A stretch of 23,268 nt of DNA, from the IMG/VR virus record IMGVR_UViG_3300037264_003420, positions 1 to 23,268 of that record; one strand, given 5' to 3'. Of the stretch, positions 12,975 through 20,146 are shown in pieces; the first letter of the stretch is position 1, and each line of letters begins with the position of its first letter. The position numbers and the translations under genes were made by a program. The stretch is from a virus. Under the pieces are notes generated by a model. It made no database searches. It saw nothing but the letters and a program-made list of their open reading frames with translations, and had not been told where the DNA came from.

Positions 12975-14177
12975 TTAATCCCCGTAATCATCGTCACTGG
13001 ATTCATCGCTAGATGCATCCTTTTCTTCGTTTGCGGTATTGTTACCCTGTTTGATAGCAGCACCGAAAATATCGAAGTAATCTCTCACAGTCTTTTCATC
13101 AGGAGCATCTATCAAAGCTGGGCATTTGTAAAGAACATCAGCTTCAATTTCATTCTTAGCTTTTGATGCTCTGAACTTAATCTCTTCACCAGCAGCCCAA
13201 GGCTCTTTGACGATGTAAACACCATTGCCAACCTTGTCGATTCTTTCATCCTGAATCAGGCATGTAAGCAAACCACTTAATGGATTGACACCATCATTCC
13301 AATACAAGTGGACACCTTCTACCTCACGGAACGGAGAACAACAACGATTTTTCTTATTAGTAACCTTCAAGTTAATACCAATGGAAGTTTTGAGCTTTGA
13401 ATTCTCAATCTTCTTTTGGATAGAGGTTCTAACACGGCAAGAAGCGTAAAACTTTAAAGATTCACCGCCACCTGCTGTTGTCTCTGGATTGCCATACATG
13501 ACACCGATTTTCATTCTTGTTTGGTTTAGAACCAACAGTGTTGCATTTGCCTTCTCAAGAACTGAACCAAGCTTCCTGAATTCCTTGCTACAAATCTTAG
13601 CTCGTTCACCTGGCTGTTCTTTACCGCCAACAACTGCCTTAAATTCTTCCTTAGTACATTTATCTGTATCAACTTCTGTTTCTCTCAGTTCTCTTGCGCA
13701 AGGCGATGAAGCAATGCTATCGTATATGAAAATGATAGGTCTATCATCCCCTGCATCCCGAACCTTCTTAATTACAGTGTAGATTTTGTTAAATACACCT
13801 TCCAAACAATCAGCACCCTTAGAAGGATCAAATCTTACAATTCTCTTCAAATCAATATGACTAGTTTTAACAACGAAGTCATTGTTTAGGGAGTTTTCGC
13901 AGTCTAAATAGACAGGGATACCGCCGATTGCTTGTGCGCCACGGGCTATATTAGCACCCCAATATGATTTACCAGAAGCTTCTGGACCAAAGAACTCAGT
14001 GATCTTGCCACCAGGAATTCCACCGCCCATGAACTTGCCGCTTAAAACCCAATTAAAAGCTAAATTACCTGTATCTAAAAAGTATGTAACAGGTGCTGCA
14101 TCTGCTAATACATCACCGTCAAGTTCTGACGCAATAAAATTGAAAATATTGTCTTCGTTAGCTTTCTTTTTAGCCAT
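12975..14177 (-). CDS. recA/uvsX-like: RecA/UvsX-family recombinase
   Basis: 400 residues with an AAGGAG site before the ATG. Walker A is GPEASGKS (64-71), the Walker B strand is IFIYDS (149-154), and the RecA signature region NQTRMKIGVMYGNPETTAGGGE runs from 218 to 239, followed by SLKFYASCRVR. This is closer to bacterial RecA than to T4 UvsX in these motifs. The last 25 residues are very acidic (EEKDASSDESSDDD), as in RecA regulatory tails. It would carry out strand exchange for recombination-dependent phage replication. It lies directly downstream of the SSB gene with a terminator hairpin between, so its expression may be a fraction of SSB expression. Confidence 0.92.
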   Translation of the reverse strand: MAKKKANEDNIFNFIASELDGDVLADAAPVTYFLDTGNLAFNWVLSGKFMGGGIPGGKITEFFGPEASGKSYWGANIARGAQAIGGIPVYLDCENSLNNDFVVKTSHIDLKRIVRFDPSKGADCLEGVFNKIYTVIKKVRDAGDDRPIIFIYDSIASSPCARELRETEVDTDKCTKEEFKAVVGGKEQPGERAKICSKEFRKLGSVLEKANATLLVLNQTRMKIGVMYGNPETTAGGGESLKFYASCRVRTSIQKKIENSKLKTSIGINLKVTNKKNRCCSPFREVEGVHLYWNDGVNPLSGLLTCLIQDERIDKVGNGVYIVKEPWAAGEEIKFRASKAKNEIEADVLYKCPALIDAPDEKTVRDYFDIFGAAIKQGNNTANEEKDASSDESSDDDYGD

Positions 14178-14212
14178 ATGTTGCTCCTTTGTGTTGGGAA
14201 TAGTTTAAAGAA

Positions 14213-14242
14213 AAGACCTGTAGCCCGAAGGCTACAGGTCTT
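14213..14242 (-). terminator. UUCG-tetraloop terminator between SSB and recombinase genes
   Basis: A perfect 13-base-pair stem (14213-14225 and 14230-14242) whose minus-strand loop is C(UUCG)G, the extra-stable tetraloop common in T4 and bacterial terminators. On the minus strand it is followed by TTCTTTAA, with UCUUUUCUUU across the base of the stem. It would terminate or attenuate SSB transcripts before the recombinase gene. Confidence 0.85.
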
Positions 14243-14249
14243 GAATTGA

Positions 14250-15227
14250 TTACTTGCCTTCTACTTTTCTTAGTTCATCGAAGAAGTCTTCGCCAAGAAC
14301 TTCATCCTTGGCTGTAGGCATTGCGATTGGAGGAGCAACCTTTGGCTTGCTCTCAGTCTTAGCCTGTTCAACCTGAGCCTCAAGGCTCTCTGGCTTCTTG
14401 CGATACTTGTTCATATCGAAGGAAGTTTCTGCATCATCGTCAGGAATGACGTGATTGTACTTCTGCAATTCGATATCAAGCTCGTCACTAGTCTTGAGTA
14501 CCCTTAGTGAGGACAGATCATGCATCTGGGCAAGCCAAACGTCAATCTGATCCTTGTCACCAAGCGGTGTTGGGTCTTGGAACTTTGAATCCTCGTAGTA
14601 AGGATACTGTTCCTTGCCCTGACCTCTTAGCTTCTTAACGATCTTGAAATCGCGTCCGACCTTCAGATCAGAAACGTCGCCCAAACCCTTCTCTTCGTTC
14701 TTGGCATCGCCAGTGATTGCTCTGACGATTCTCTCATGGAGAGTCTTGCCAATAGAGAGGATTTTCGGACCAACGTTCTTCTCGACTTCGCCCTTCTTAT
14801 TCACCTGATGGCGAACGATACAATTGTAGTAGTATCTCTCGATAGGCTTAATCTTACGAGCGTCATTCTGCAATGCAGTCGCTTCTTCAGCTGAAGCATC
14901 TTCCGACTCACGCCACAGTCCATTATAGAACTTGCAAATCGGGCATGGGTCTTTAGAATTGCAGTCAACCCAACGCTTTTTACCCTGGATGTTTTCCAAG
15001 TTTCTTGGACAGTGAAGGTTTTTCCTATCAAGACGATGTGTGCGAGTTGCACAGAAGAACTTCTTACCCCTAGCTGGGGGTAATAGTCTAACTATTACGA
15101 ACCCTTCCTTTTCGGGCATTCTAACAAAATTGCTGAGATAGTCATCATTTCCTTCGCCAGCAGCGTCGAAACGCTCGGCTTCTTCAAAAATATCAGCTAG
15201 GTTTACTGCTTCGTAGTTTCCAGCCAT
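14250..15227 (-). CDS. gp32-like: Single-stranded DNA-binding protein, T4 gp32-like
   Basis: 325 residues with a GGAG ribosome site. The region around residues 40-106 matches the gp32 core: GFVIVRLLPPARG, then a zinc site with H64, C73, C89 and C95-P-I-C98, as in gp32 where one His and three Cys bind zinc. The C-terminal 20 residues include an acidic GEDFFDEL segment, like the protein-interaction tail of gp32. It coats single-stranded DNA and recruits helicase, polymerase and recombinase. It has its own promoter (15308-15336) and terminator, consistent with the high dosage needed. Confidence 0.88.
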   Translation of the reverse strand: MAGNYEAVNLADIFEEAERFDAAGEGNDDYLSNFVRMPEKEGFVIVRLLPPARGKKFFCATRTHRLDRKNLHCPRNLENIQGKKRWVDCNSKDPCPICKFYNGLWRESEDASAEEATALQNDARKIKPIERYYYNCIVRHQVNKKGEVEKNVGPKILSIGKTLHERIVRAITGDAKNEEKGLGDVSDLKVGRDFKIVKKLRGQGKEQYPYYEDSKFQDPTPLGDKDQIDVWLAQMHDLSSLRVLKTSDELDIELQKYNHVIPDDDAETSFDMNKYRKKPESLEAQVEQAKTESKPKVAPPIAMPTAKDEVLGEDFFDELRKVEGK

Positions 15228-15307
15228 TGTCTTTCTCCTGTAAAATAAAGTTATTCATTTGTGCGACAGCACTCAACTGTTACTAACATTTAGTTTCAGT
15301 GAGTCCC

Positions 15308-15336
15308 GTTATAAGGTAAATCGGAATTTGTGTCAA
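15308..15336 (-). promoter_or_regulatory. Near-consensus sigma70 promoter for the SSB gene
   Basis: On the minus strand TTGACA (15336-15331) and TATAAC (15313-15308) are 17 bases apart, giving a start near 15301 and a leader of about 74 bases before the SSB ATG. It is among the strongest promoters in the window by sequence. Confidence 0.85.
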
Positions 15337-15353
15337 TGATATTAAATCAAAAT

Positions 15354-15554
15354 TCAATTTTCTTGTTTTTCTTCCAAGTGAGTCAGTAAATTGCTCAATT
15401 CTGGAGATACTTTGGTCGTCGCAAGTTCTTCCTCACGCTGGAGTTTCTTCATTTCTTTAACTTCAGCACGCCTACGCTCTCGCTTGACCAAAATCTTCTT
15501 TCTGACGGCCCTCTCACGCTCTTTTCTCTTCTCAAACTTGGCTCTAGCTTTCAT
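15354..15554 (-). CDS. Small, highly charged coiled-coil protein
   Basis: 66 residues, starting MKARAKFEKRKERERAVRKK. It is almost one long Lys/Arg/Glu helix, with a short Ser/Leu-rich end. The start overlaps the previous stop (ATGA) and has AGGGGAAG upstream. It may bind nucleic acid or be a small assembly factor; no family is recognised. Confidence 0.6.
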   Translation of the reverse strand: MKARAKFEKRKERERAVRKKILVKRERRRAEVKEMKKLQREEELATTKVSPELSNLLTHLEEKQEN

Positions 15555-16264
15555 CTTCTTCCCCTAATATCTGGAATAATATCTTTGTAAGAATCATCAA
15601 ACTTCAACTTTGGCACACCTACTTCCTGATCTACGCTTGAAACAAACCCTTGTTGCAGGATTTGATCCGCATTCAAGAAATAAGTATCTTCCAAAGTAAC
15701 CTCACGCTTGTTGTCATCCATCATCACATATATCATGACGCCAAATTTCTTCGGATGGGTACTTTCAGAGAAAACTGGATATCTCTTGTCTGGCGTAAAT
15801 GCCAAGCCAGAGCTTTTCACTTTATCTAAATTCGGCAAATCAGGGTCGAGTGCTACCCATTTGATCGGTCTTTGCGGCCTTTGTGGACCAGCCAAATTAA
15901 TCATGCCACCATTTGGCTGAGCAGCAATATTAACCAGCCCATTCTGAGGCTTTGCAGGCACCTCATCCATCTCTTGAACAACTATGTTCATTTCACCATC
16001 TAACAGGAACTTTTTGTTTTTGATTACGATACCTCCCTTAGTTTCACGGAAACTAATTTCTCTTTTCACCAATTCGTAAATTTTAACATCAAATATCCAA
16101 ATATCACGCCTAGCAAGCTGTGACATTATTGTAGAAGCCAGCTTGTCCAGCAAAACATCTTCAAATGGCTCACCAAGCTTCTTTTTCAGTTCCTTAACTT
16201 CATCTTTTTTGTAACTTCCTTCCTCATCCTTCGGATGGAAGGAGTAAATAATTTCATATCCCAT
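15551..16264 (-). CDS. Phage protein of unknown function, 237 residues
   Basis: It begins MGYEIIYSFHPKDEEG, with AAAGG upstream and an 11-base overlap with the previous gene. The first 100 residues (LLDKLASTIMSQLARRDIWIFDVKIYELVKREISF) are mixed alpha/beta; a Pro/Gln/Asn-rich linker (about 105-135) follows; the last 80 residues contain a beta-rich region (KFGVMIYVMMDDNKREVTLED). No family is recognised. Its position between the methyltransferase-like gene and the SSB gene suggests replication-linked expression, not a specific role. Confidence 0.65.
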   Translation of the reverse strand: MGYEIIYSFHPKDEEGSYKKDEVKELKKKLGEPFEDVLLDKLASTIMSQLARRDIWIFDVKIYELVKREISFRETKGGIVIKNKKFLLDGEMNIVVQEMDEVPAKPQNGLVNIAAQPNGGMINLAGPQRPQRPIKWVALDPDLPNLDKVKSSGLAFTPDKRYPVFSESTHPKKFGVMIYVMMDDNKREVTLEDTYFLNADQILQQGFVSSVDQEVGVPKLKFDDSYKDIIPDIRGRR

Positions 16265-16880
16265 GTTTAACCTTTCTAATTAAAGCCACACCATAAGTGG
16301 TGTTAATGTATATAGGCTCTAGATTAATACTTATGCAGAAGTCCTTCAAAGCCAATGAAGAAGGCTTATGCTTATCTGCATACTCCACCACTATCAAGCC
16401 ATCTACAGTTAATTGCGGCCATATCAAGTCAAAATACAACCTATGCCTGTCATAACTCGTCTCTTCATTGATGATCGCTAAATCAAATTCCATAGATTTC
16501 AACTTCGCAACCAAGATATCGTCATCTATATTCCCAGCATAAAAGTAAAAATCGCCTTTATAATTGTCTTTGATGTTCGCTTTTGCTAACCTACTTGAGT
16601 AATACTCGCCACTGCATACCTCTTGTATGGCAAGAAATTTAGTAACTGATTTGCAGGATTTGAGAAAATTACCACTTAACAAACCCAGCCTTAATCCCAC
16701 CTCTATCATAGTCTTGGTATTTAAAATAGTTCCTAACCAATAGTAAAAAGGCACATAAGTATGGTCGTTGTAGGCAAAACTTTGCCTCGAATCTTCATCT
16801 ATTACACGCATTCGATCTAAAAACACTTGAGAAGGTAGGTGTTTTTTCAACTTCTCTTCAATGTAAGGTTTAATTTCCAT
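16254..16880 (-). CDS. Class I methyltransferase-like protein
   Basis: 208 residues. MIEVGLRLGLLSG (about 58-70) fits the SAM-binding first strand and glycine loop, though the loop is degenerate (G-L-R-L-G). EFDLAIINEETSYDRHRLYFDLIWPQLTVDGLIVVEYA fits the Methyltransf_24 pattern of strand, acidic residue, His/Tyr helix and 'L-x-x-G-G-x-I-x-x-D'. The family includes O-methyltransferases acting on small molecules or sugars. The degenerate loop makes activity uncertain. No Shine-Dalgarno site is seen: TATTTATATT lies immediately before the ATG, just after a strong terminator hairpin. Confidence 0.55.
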   Translation of the reverse strand: MEIKPYIEEKLKKHLPSQVFLDRMRVIDEDSRQSFAYNDHTYVPFYYWLGTILNTKTMIEVGLRLGLLSGNFLKSCKSVTKFLAIQEVCSGEYYSSRLAKANIKDNYKGDFYFYAGNIDDDILVAKLKSMEFDLAIINEETSYDRHRLYFDLIWPQLTVDGLIVVEYADKHKPSSLALKDFCISINLEPIYINTTYGVALIRKVKHGI

Positions 16881-16893
16881 AATATAAATAAGA

Positions 16894-16921
16894 AGGCCCG
16901 CTACTAAAATGTAGCGGGCCT
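16894..16921 (-). terminator. Second terminator hairpin downstream of the putative RNA
   Basis: A perfect 11-base-pair GC-rich stem (16894-16904 and 16911-16921) with a six-base loop. The minus strand continues TTCTTATTTATATT. It lies between the putative structured RNA and the methyltransferase-like gene and would back up the terminator at 16961-17003. Confidence 0.7.
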
Positions 16922-16960
16922 CTATGATAAACTCGGTTGGTACACCGAGGAAAGCAAGGC

Positions 16961-17003
16961 AAAAAAAAAATAGTGACTTACAAGAACGCCCTGTAAGTCA
17001 CTA
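16961..17003 (-). terminator. Perfect intrinsic terminator with a ten-U tail
   Basis: A 12-base-pair stem (16971-16982 and 16992-17003) with a nine-base loop is followed on the minus strand by ten consecutive T residues (16970-16961). This is the strongest intrinsic terminator in the window, and no protein gene of normal size lies upstream of it on that strand. Confidence 0.92.
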
Positions 17004-17160
17004 GGAAGTTTTGGTTTCTTCCTTTGAGACTTACGCATTGGCTATAACCATCATGCGTCTGCGAAAGTCCCATTTATAGCCACGGTTGATTTTATAACGT
17101 CCTCGCAGGCAGTTATAGACCGATACCCCGCAGCACCTAGACAGAAAACAACACAATGTA
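16961..17160 (-). ncRNA. Putative structured non-coding RNA (limits approximate)
   Basis: Minus-strand DNA before the perfect terminator has no gene of normal size, only a 31-codon frame with no ribosome site that ends inside the terminator hairpin. It holds dense base-pairing: a hairpin of 17093-17098 with 17112-17117 (plus an inner CCT/AGG), an interrupted stem of 17028-17038 with 17053-17058 and 17065-17069, and a nine-pair stem of 17039-17047 with 17074-17082. The last two interlock as an H-type pseudoknot. I recognise no known RNA family, tRNA or tmRNA. The 5' end is a guess because no clear promoter is visible near 17160-17230. A regulator, a host-interfering RNA or a leader of the methyltransferase gene are all possible. 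Confidence 0.55.
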
Positions 17161-17233
17161 TCTATTTTCATACAACTAAATTACTTTAAGATTATGTTAA
17201 AATCTTACCATTTATGAAGAGTATATAACCATT

Positions 17234-17392
17234 ATGCATAAATTCAAATTAGGTGATAGCGTAATAATAAAGTACGGCCCAGAACAAGGCAAAACAGCAA
17301 TAATAATAGAATTACAAAAAGGATTAGTTTATAAGGTAGAAATTGGTGGAAAGATAGGATATTATAGCGAAACAAGCCTGAAAGAACCCTAA
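17234..17392 (+). CDS. KOW-like mini-protein, 52 residues
   Basis: It starts MHKFKLGDSVIIKYGPEQGK and continues through short strands (TAIIIELQKGLVYKVEIG) to YYSETSLKEP. The F-x-x-G-D-x-V pattern followed by G-P-x-x-G is typical of KOW/SH3-like RNA- or protein-binding folds found in many small phage and bacterial proteins. No Shine-Dalgarno is present; TATATAA ends five bases before the ATG, suggesting a leaderless transcript. It lies alone between the putative RNA (-) and the gene at 17535 (+). Confidence 0.6.
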   Translation: MHKFKLGDSVIIKYGPEQGKTAIIIELQKGLVYKVEIGGKIGYYSETSLKEP

Positions 17393-17466
17393 CTCCTGTC
17401 CCTACCATGAACTAATATATAAGCCACAAAGAAAAACACCGCATATATTATTGTGTCAGCAGCCAT
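17389..17466 (-). CDS. Possible 25-residue membrane peptide
   Basis: A short frame from the ATG at 17466 encodes MAADTIIYAVFFFVAYILVHGRDRS: one hydrophobic helix with a basic end, as in small membrane toxins or holin-like peptides. It converges on the KOW-like gene, overlapping its stop by three bases. There is no ribosome site, and the length is within what chance could give, so the call is weak. Confidence 0.25.
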   Translation of the reverse strand: MAADTIIYAVFFFVAYILVHGRDRS

Positions 17467-17534
17467 TTACATAAAAATCTATTTTACGCCGCACTCCCTA
17501 TTAATTTCGGCTTACCTCTTCCATAAATAGAATC

Positions 17535-17885
17535 ATGACCTTTAAAGAATTCCTAGAACGTATTGAAGATAACGCACCACGCAAACTACCATTTGCATAT
17601 CAGCCTACCCAGGATCAGCTACAGTTCCAACAAGCCGCACAACAAGAAGCACAACTGAAACAGAATATAAAAGATAAACTCACCAAAGCTATGCAAGAAC
17701 CACAAAACGCTCTGATGTACGTCTCACAAATAGTCGATCCTCACACTGGCGATCTTAACAAAGTAGAAGTTAAGAATAAAAACTTGGGTAAATATCTCCA
17801 AGCTTGGCTTCAATACTTCAAAGCAGGCGAAGAATTCCCTGGCCAACTAAATTCAATCCTCAAAGCGGCGCTGACTTTAGTTTAA
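17535..17885 (+). CDS. Gln-rich small protein, capsid-targeting-like N-terminus
   Basis: 116 residues starting MTFKEFLERIEDNAP. The first ten residues resemble the T4 capsid-targeting peptide and the starts of the genes at 227-1073. A Gln/Ala-rich helix (QLQFQQAAQQEAQLKQ, about 29-44) follows, then LGKYLQAWLQYF. No Shine-Dalgarno site precedes the ATG; CATAAATA ends five bases before it, close to the T4 late promoter box TATAAATA, whose transcripts would then start at the ATG. It could be an internal head protein expressed late. Its end overlaps that of the dCMP deaminase gene by four bases. Confidence 0.65.
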   Translation: MTFKEFLERIEDNAPRKLPFAYQPTQDQLQFQQAAQQEAQLKQNIKDKLTKAMQEPQNALMYVSQIVDPHTGDLNKVEVKNKNLGKYLQAWLQYFKAGEEFPGQLNSILKAALTLV

Positions 17886-18568
17886 TCCTTCCAAATCCAG
17901 TCTTCCTGAACCAAAATCAAATTTACCCTGGATTTCTCGAACAACCATCTGGAAGAATTTGGGCTGTAATCACCACGCCCATGATTTATTCCAACTACAG
18001 TGTCTATTCCAGCATTAATGATTACTTTGGTACATTCTATACAAGGAACACCGCAGTAACATATCATATAACACCCAGATACATCCCTGTTTGCTCTAAT
18101 TATGGCGTCAACTTCCCCATGAATACAAGTGCATAGTTCTAATCTCTTCCCGCTTAGCGCACCTATCGGTTTACGGGGACAAGTCTTGCAATTAGCGTAT
18201 TTATTCACAAATTCTTGTCTGCAAACCTCATCTGGCTCTCTTTGCCACTTTGAATCAAGTGCTACCTTCTCCTCTGGTGTCAATTGTGGCCATACAACGT
18301 TCCGCAAATAATCAGGGTCATCATTTTTAGGGCACCCTTCTGGTGGCCCATTATGCCCTGATGATACTAAAGAATTTGTATTGGGGTCAACAATGACAAC
18401 GCCAATTTGCCTAGAGTAACAAGGATTTTCTACTTCCTTGACCGCTTTTGCAAGCCTCAACCACTTCTTTGTGAACACCGAAGACAGTTTAGAATTGACT
18501 GGAAATCCCATTTGAACACTGCCGATGCCACATTCATATATTTTATCAACTTCATATATCACACCCAT
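17882..18568 (-). CDS. dcd-like (T4 cd): Deoxycytidylate (dCMP) deaminase
   Basis: The ATG at 18568 has AAGGA at good spacing; an in-frame TTG lies six bases further up. In the 228 residues, the catalytic zinc site is H150-G-E152 and P175-C176-x2-C179. The inserted segment with extra cysteines (C116, C127, C130, C146, C148) fits the structural zinc site of T4-type dCMP deaminases. The enzyme converts dCMP to dUMP, feeding dTMP synthesis for AT-rich DNA. It stands next to an HhH-GPD glycosylase gene, with 10 bases between, on the same strand. Ribosome site and motifs make this a secure call. Confidence 0.92.
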   Translation of the reverse strand: MGVIYEVDKIYECGIGSVQMGFPVNSKLSSVFTKKWLRLAKAVKEVENPCYSRQIGVVIVDPNTNSLVSSGHNGPPEGCPKNDDPDYLRNVVWPQLTPEEKVALDSKWQREPDEVCRQEFVNKYANCKTCPRKPIGALSGKRLELCTCIHGEVDAIIRANRDVSGCYMICYCGVPCIECTKVIINAGIDTVVGINHGRGDYSPNSSRWLFEKSRVNLILVQEDWIWKD

Positions 18569-18578
18569 TGTCAATTCC

Positions 18579-19166
18579 TTATATTGCTATTTTTATTTTA
18601 TTACCACTGTATTCACGCCAAGTGTCTAAATCCCACGCCGCACAAGTCTTCTTACTCTTCTTCACATAACTCAAACACAACTTCTCAATCTCTAAATACT
18701 TCTTTTTGCCTGGAGTTGCCTTGGGCACATCATGCCCCAAATCTCTCAAATAATGCAGTACATGCACGTCCAAGGGAATGCATTTCGCATCTTCCCTTGT
18801 GTGTAAGATGAATAGACGTGAAGTTTTCATGCCGATGCCACTGATCTTCTCAAGTTCAGCGACTGTGCATGTTCTTAAATTCAGATTTGCTCTAATAAGC
18901 TGATAAATGCCCTTGGCTTTGGCATTATAACAACCAAATCCATAATCCCTTAATGCGATGGACAATCTGGGCACATCATCCATTCTGAACTTCTTAAAGA
19001 CTTCAAATGGGGTATCGCCCTCATATTTGAAGTCTTTAATGAAATTGTCCAATAATCTAGATGTTGTTATGGCGTTTTTACCAGCAACAAGAAGTCCAAA
19101 AAGAAGTGTTTCCTCTAACTCATAATCTGTACGATTAAAATTAGTGAAATTAATTGGATCGACCAT
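18579..19166 (-). CDS. HhH-GPD DNA glycosylase/lyase (endonuclease III-like)
   Basis: 195 residues with a GAGG ribosome site. The helix-hairpin-helix ISGIGMKTSR (108-117) carries K114 at the catalytic lysine position of endonuclease III, and D133 in PLDVHV matches the catalytic aspartate of the GPD motif. The iron-sulfur cluster cysteines of endonuclease III are absent. The protein probably excises damaged bases and cleaves the abasic site, although the substrate is unclear. Similar small glycosylases occur in cyanophages. It is between dCMP deaminase and an unknown gene, in the replication block. Confidence 0.75.
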   Translation of the reverse strand: MVDPINFTNFNRTDYELEETLLFGLLVAGKNAITTSRLLDNFIKDFKYEGDTPFEVFKKFRMDDVPRLSIALRDYGFGCYNAKAKGIYQLIRANLNLRTCTVAELEKISGIGMKTSRLFILHTREDAKCIPLDVHVLHYLRDLGHDVPKATPGKKKYLEIEKLCLSYVKKSKKTCAAWDLDTWREYSGNKIKIAI

Positions 19167-19168
19167 GC

Positions 19169-19507
19169 TTACCTCAAATATTTTGCAGTTTCTAACATCG
19201 TAGAACCCTGCTCTACTGGTCGTTGCTTCGTTAAAACAATTTTAGGTTGGGCCTTGAATTCTGCTTGCTCTTTCTTTTCCTGCTGTCGTCTCTTAACAGC
19301 ATCTGCCTTCTTATATTCGTCATGAATTCTTTGCCATTCTTTTTCAGGCACATCGCCCTCCTTGGCGACTGTAATACCAGTCTTGACAGATTCTGCCCAA
19401 GTTTTCTTATAAAGTCTGGAGAACAAGTACATCGCCTCATCTTGGAACTCAGTCAGGAAAACAGCAAGAGGCATACCGTCCTTGAAAAAGAAATAGTGAT
19501 CTTTCAT
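19169..19507 (-). CDS. Small protein of unknown function
   Basis: 112 residues from the ATG at 19507, with AGGTAAG upstream. The N-terminal half (MKDHYFFFKDGMPLAVFLTE) is compact; a strongly charged helical stretch (KKADAVKRRQQEKKEQAEF) follows and the end is flexible. No family is recognised. It is two bases from the glycosylase gene on the 3' side and two from the DUF1264 gene on the 5' side, so it belongs to the same operon. Confidence 0.65.
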   Translation of the reverse strand: MKDHYFFFKDGMPLAVFLTEFQDEAMYLFSRLYKKTWAESVKTGITVAKEGDVPEKEWQRIHDEYKKADAVKRRQQEKKEQAEFKAQPKIVLTKQRPVEQGSTMLETAKYLR

Positions 19508-19509
19508 TA

Positions 19510-20136
19510 TTACTTACCTAAGAGTTTCGCTCTAGATTTCTTGACTTCTTCTACATTCAATTTGTACTTTTCATCACGCTTTTTCACTAACTTAGGATCA
19601 ACAGTATCAGTCAATCCAACCGACCACATAAGAATGGGCTTGCCCATAGGAATAGGTGTAGTCACATCAGGCCAAGTATGCCAGGTCTTACCCCATGAAG
19701 AATACAATGCCTTAAGCAATGTCTCTTCACAAGATTTGGTTACTTCATGAATAGTAAGTAGACCTTCATCAATTTCTCTTTTATGAGGATGCCACAACTT
19801 CGCCTCATCTTGAGGAAGCTGGCCAAACTTCTGCTCACTAATGACATACTCAACCCCAATTAACTTGGCATTCTTTTCTGGAGAATCATAAAGAATGCAT
19901 TGAAAAACACCATCCCCTAAAGCAGTGCAGTAATGCGTTACTTCCATTTGTAGCTTCGGGTCGTCAACTCCAAGGTGGAAAGCACAAATATGTGCGTGCT
20001 TTCTTTCCAATGGATGCTTTGCCTTCTTGTCCTGATCTACACAAGGACATTTTGGCTTAGGTCTTGGACCTCTAGCATCCGCATTAAAGGAAAATACTAA
20101 CGTAGCACCCGCTGCAATCGCTTCACGTCTATTCAT
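19510..20136 (-). CDS. DUF1264 (oil-body-associated-protein-like) protein with Tat-like leader
   Basis: The ATG at 20136 (MNRREAIAAGATLVFSF) has AGGAG seven bases upstream; an in-frame ATG at 20154 does not. Residues 1-23 form a twin-arginine-like signal (NRREAIAAG, hydrophobic core, ADARG). The rest of the 208 residues carries DUF1264 hallmarks: HICAFHLGVDD, THYCTALGDGVFQCILYD, AKLIGVEYVIS, and EAKLWHPHKREIDEG. The biochemical role of DUF1264 is not known. Planctomycete genomes are rich in Tat-exported proteins of this style. It sits inside a replication operon (10 bases after the coiled-coil gene), an odd place for an exported protein, and is likely acquired from a host. Confidence 0.8.
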   Translation of the reverse strand: MNRREAIAAGATLVFSFNADARGPRPKPKCPCVDQDKKAKHPLERKHAHICAFHLGVDDPKLQMEVTHYCTALGDGVFQCILYDSPEKNAKLIGVEYVISEQKFGQLPQDEAKLWHPHKREIDEGLLTIHEVTKSCEETLLKALYSSWGKTWHTWPDVTTPIPMGKPILMWSVGLTDTVDPKLVKKRDEKYKLNVEEVKKSRAKLLGK

Positions 20137-20146
20137 TTCTATTCTC

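Noticed and set aside
16883-16890. Plus-strand TATAAATA as a T4-type late promoter
   Set aside because: It would drive transcription through a strong hairpin and antisense to the putative RNA, with no plus-strand gene for about 340 bases. It is probably a chance match in AT-rich DNA.
16983-17078. 31-codon minus-strand frame inside the putative RNA
   Set aside because: It has no ribosome site, its start overlaps the pseudoknot stem and its stop lies within the terminator hairpin. Coding seems less likely than a structured RNA, though a leader peptide cannot be excluded.
16922-17160. tRNA or tmRNA in the non-coding tract
   Set aside because: No cloverleaf, GTTCGA-type T-loop or CCA-proximal acceptor stem could be found on either strand. 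The pairings form a pseudoknot and simple hairpins instead.
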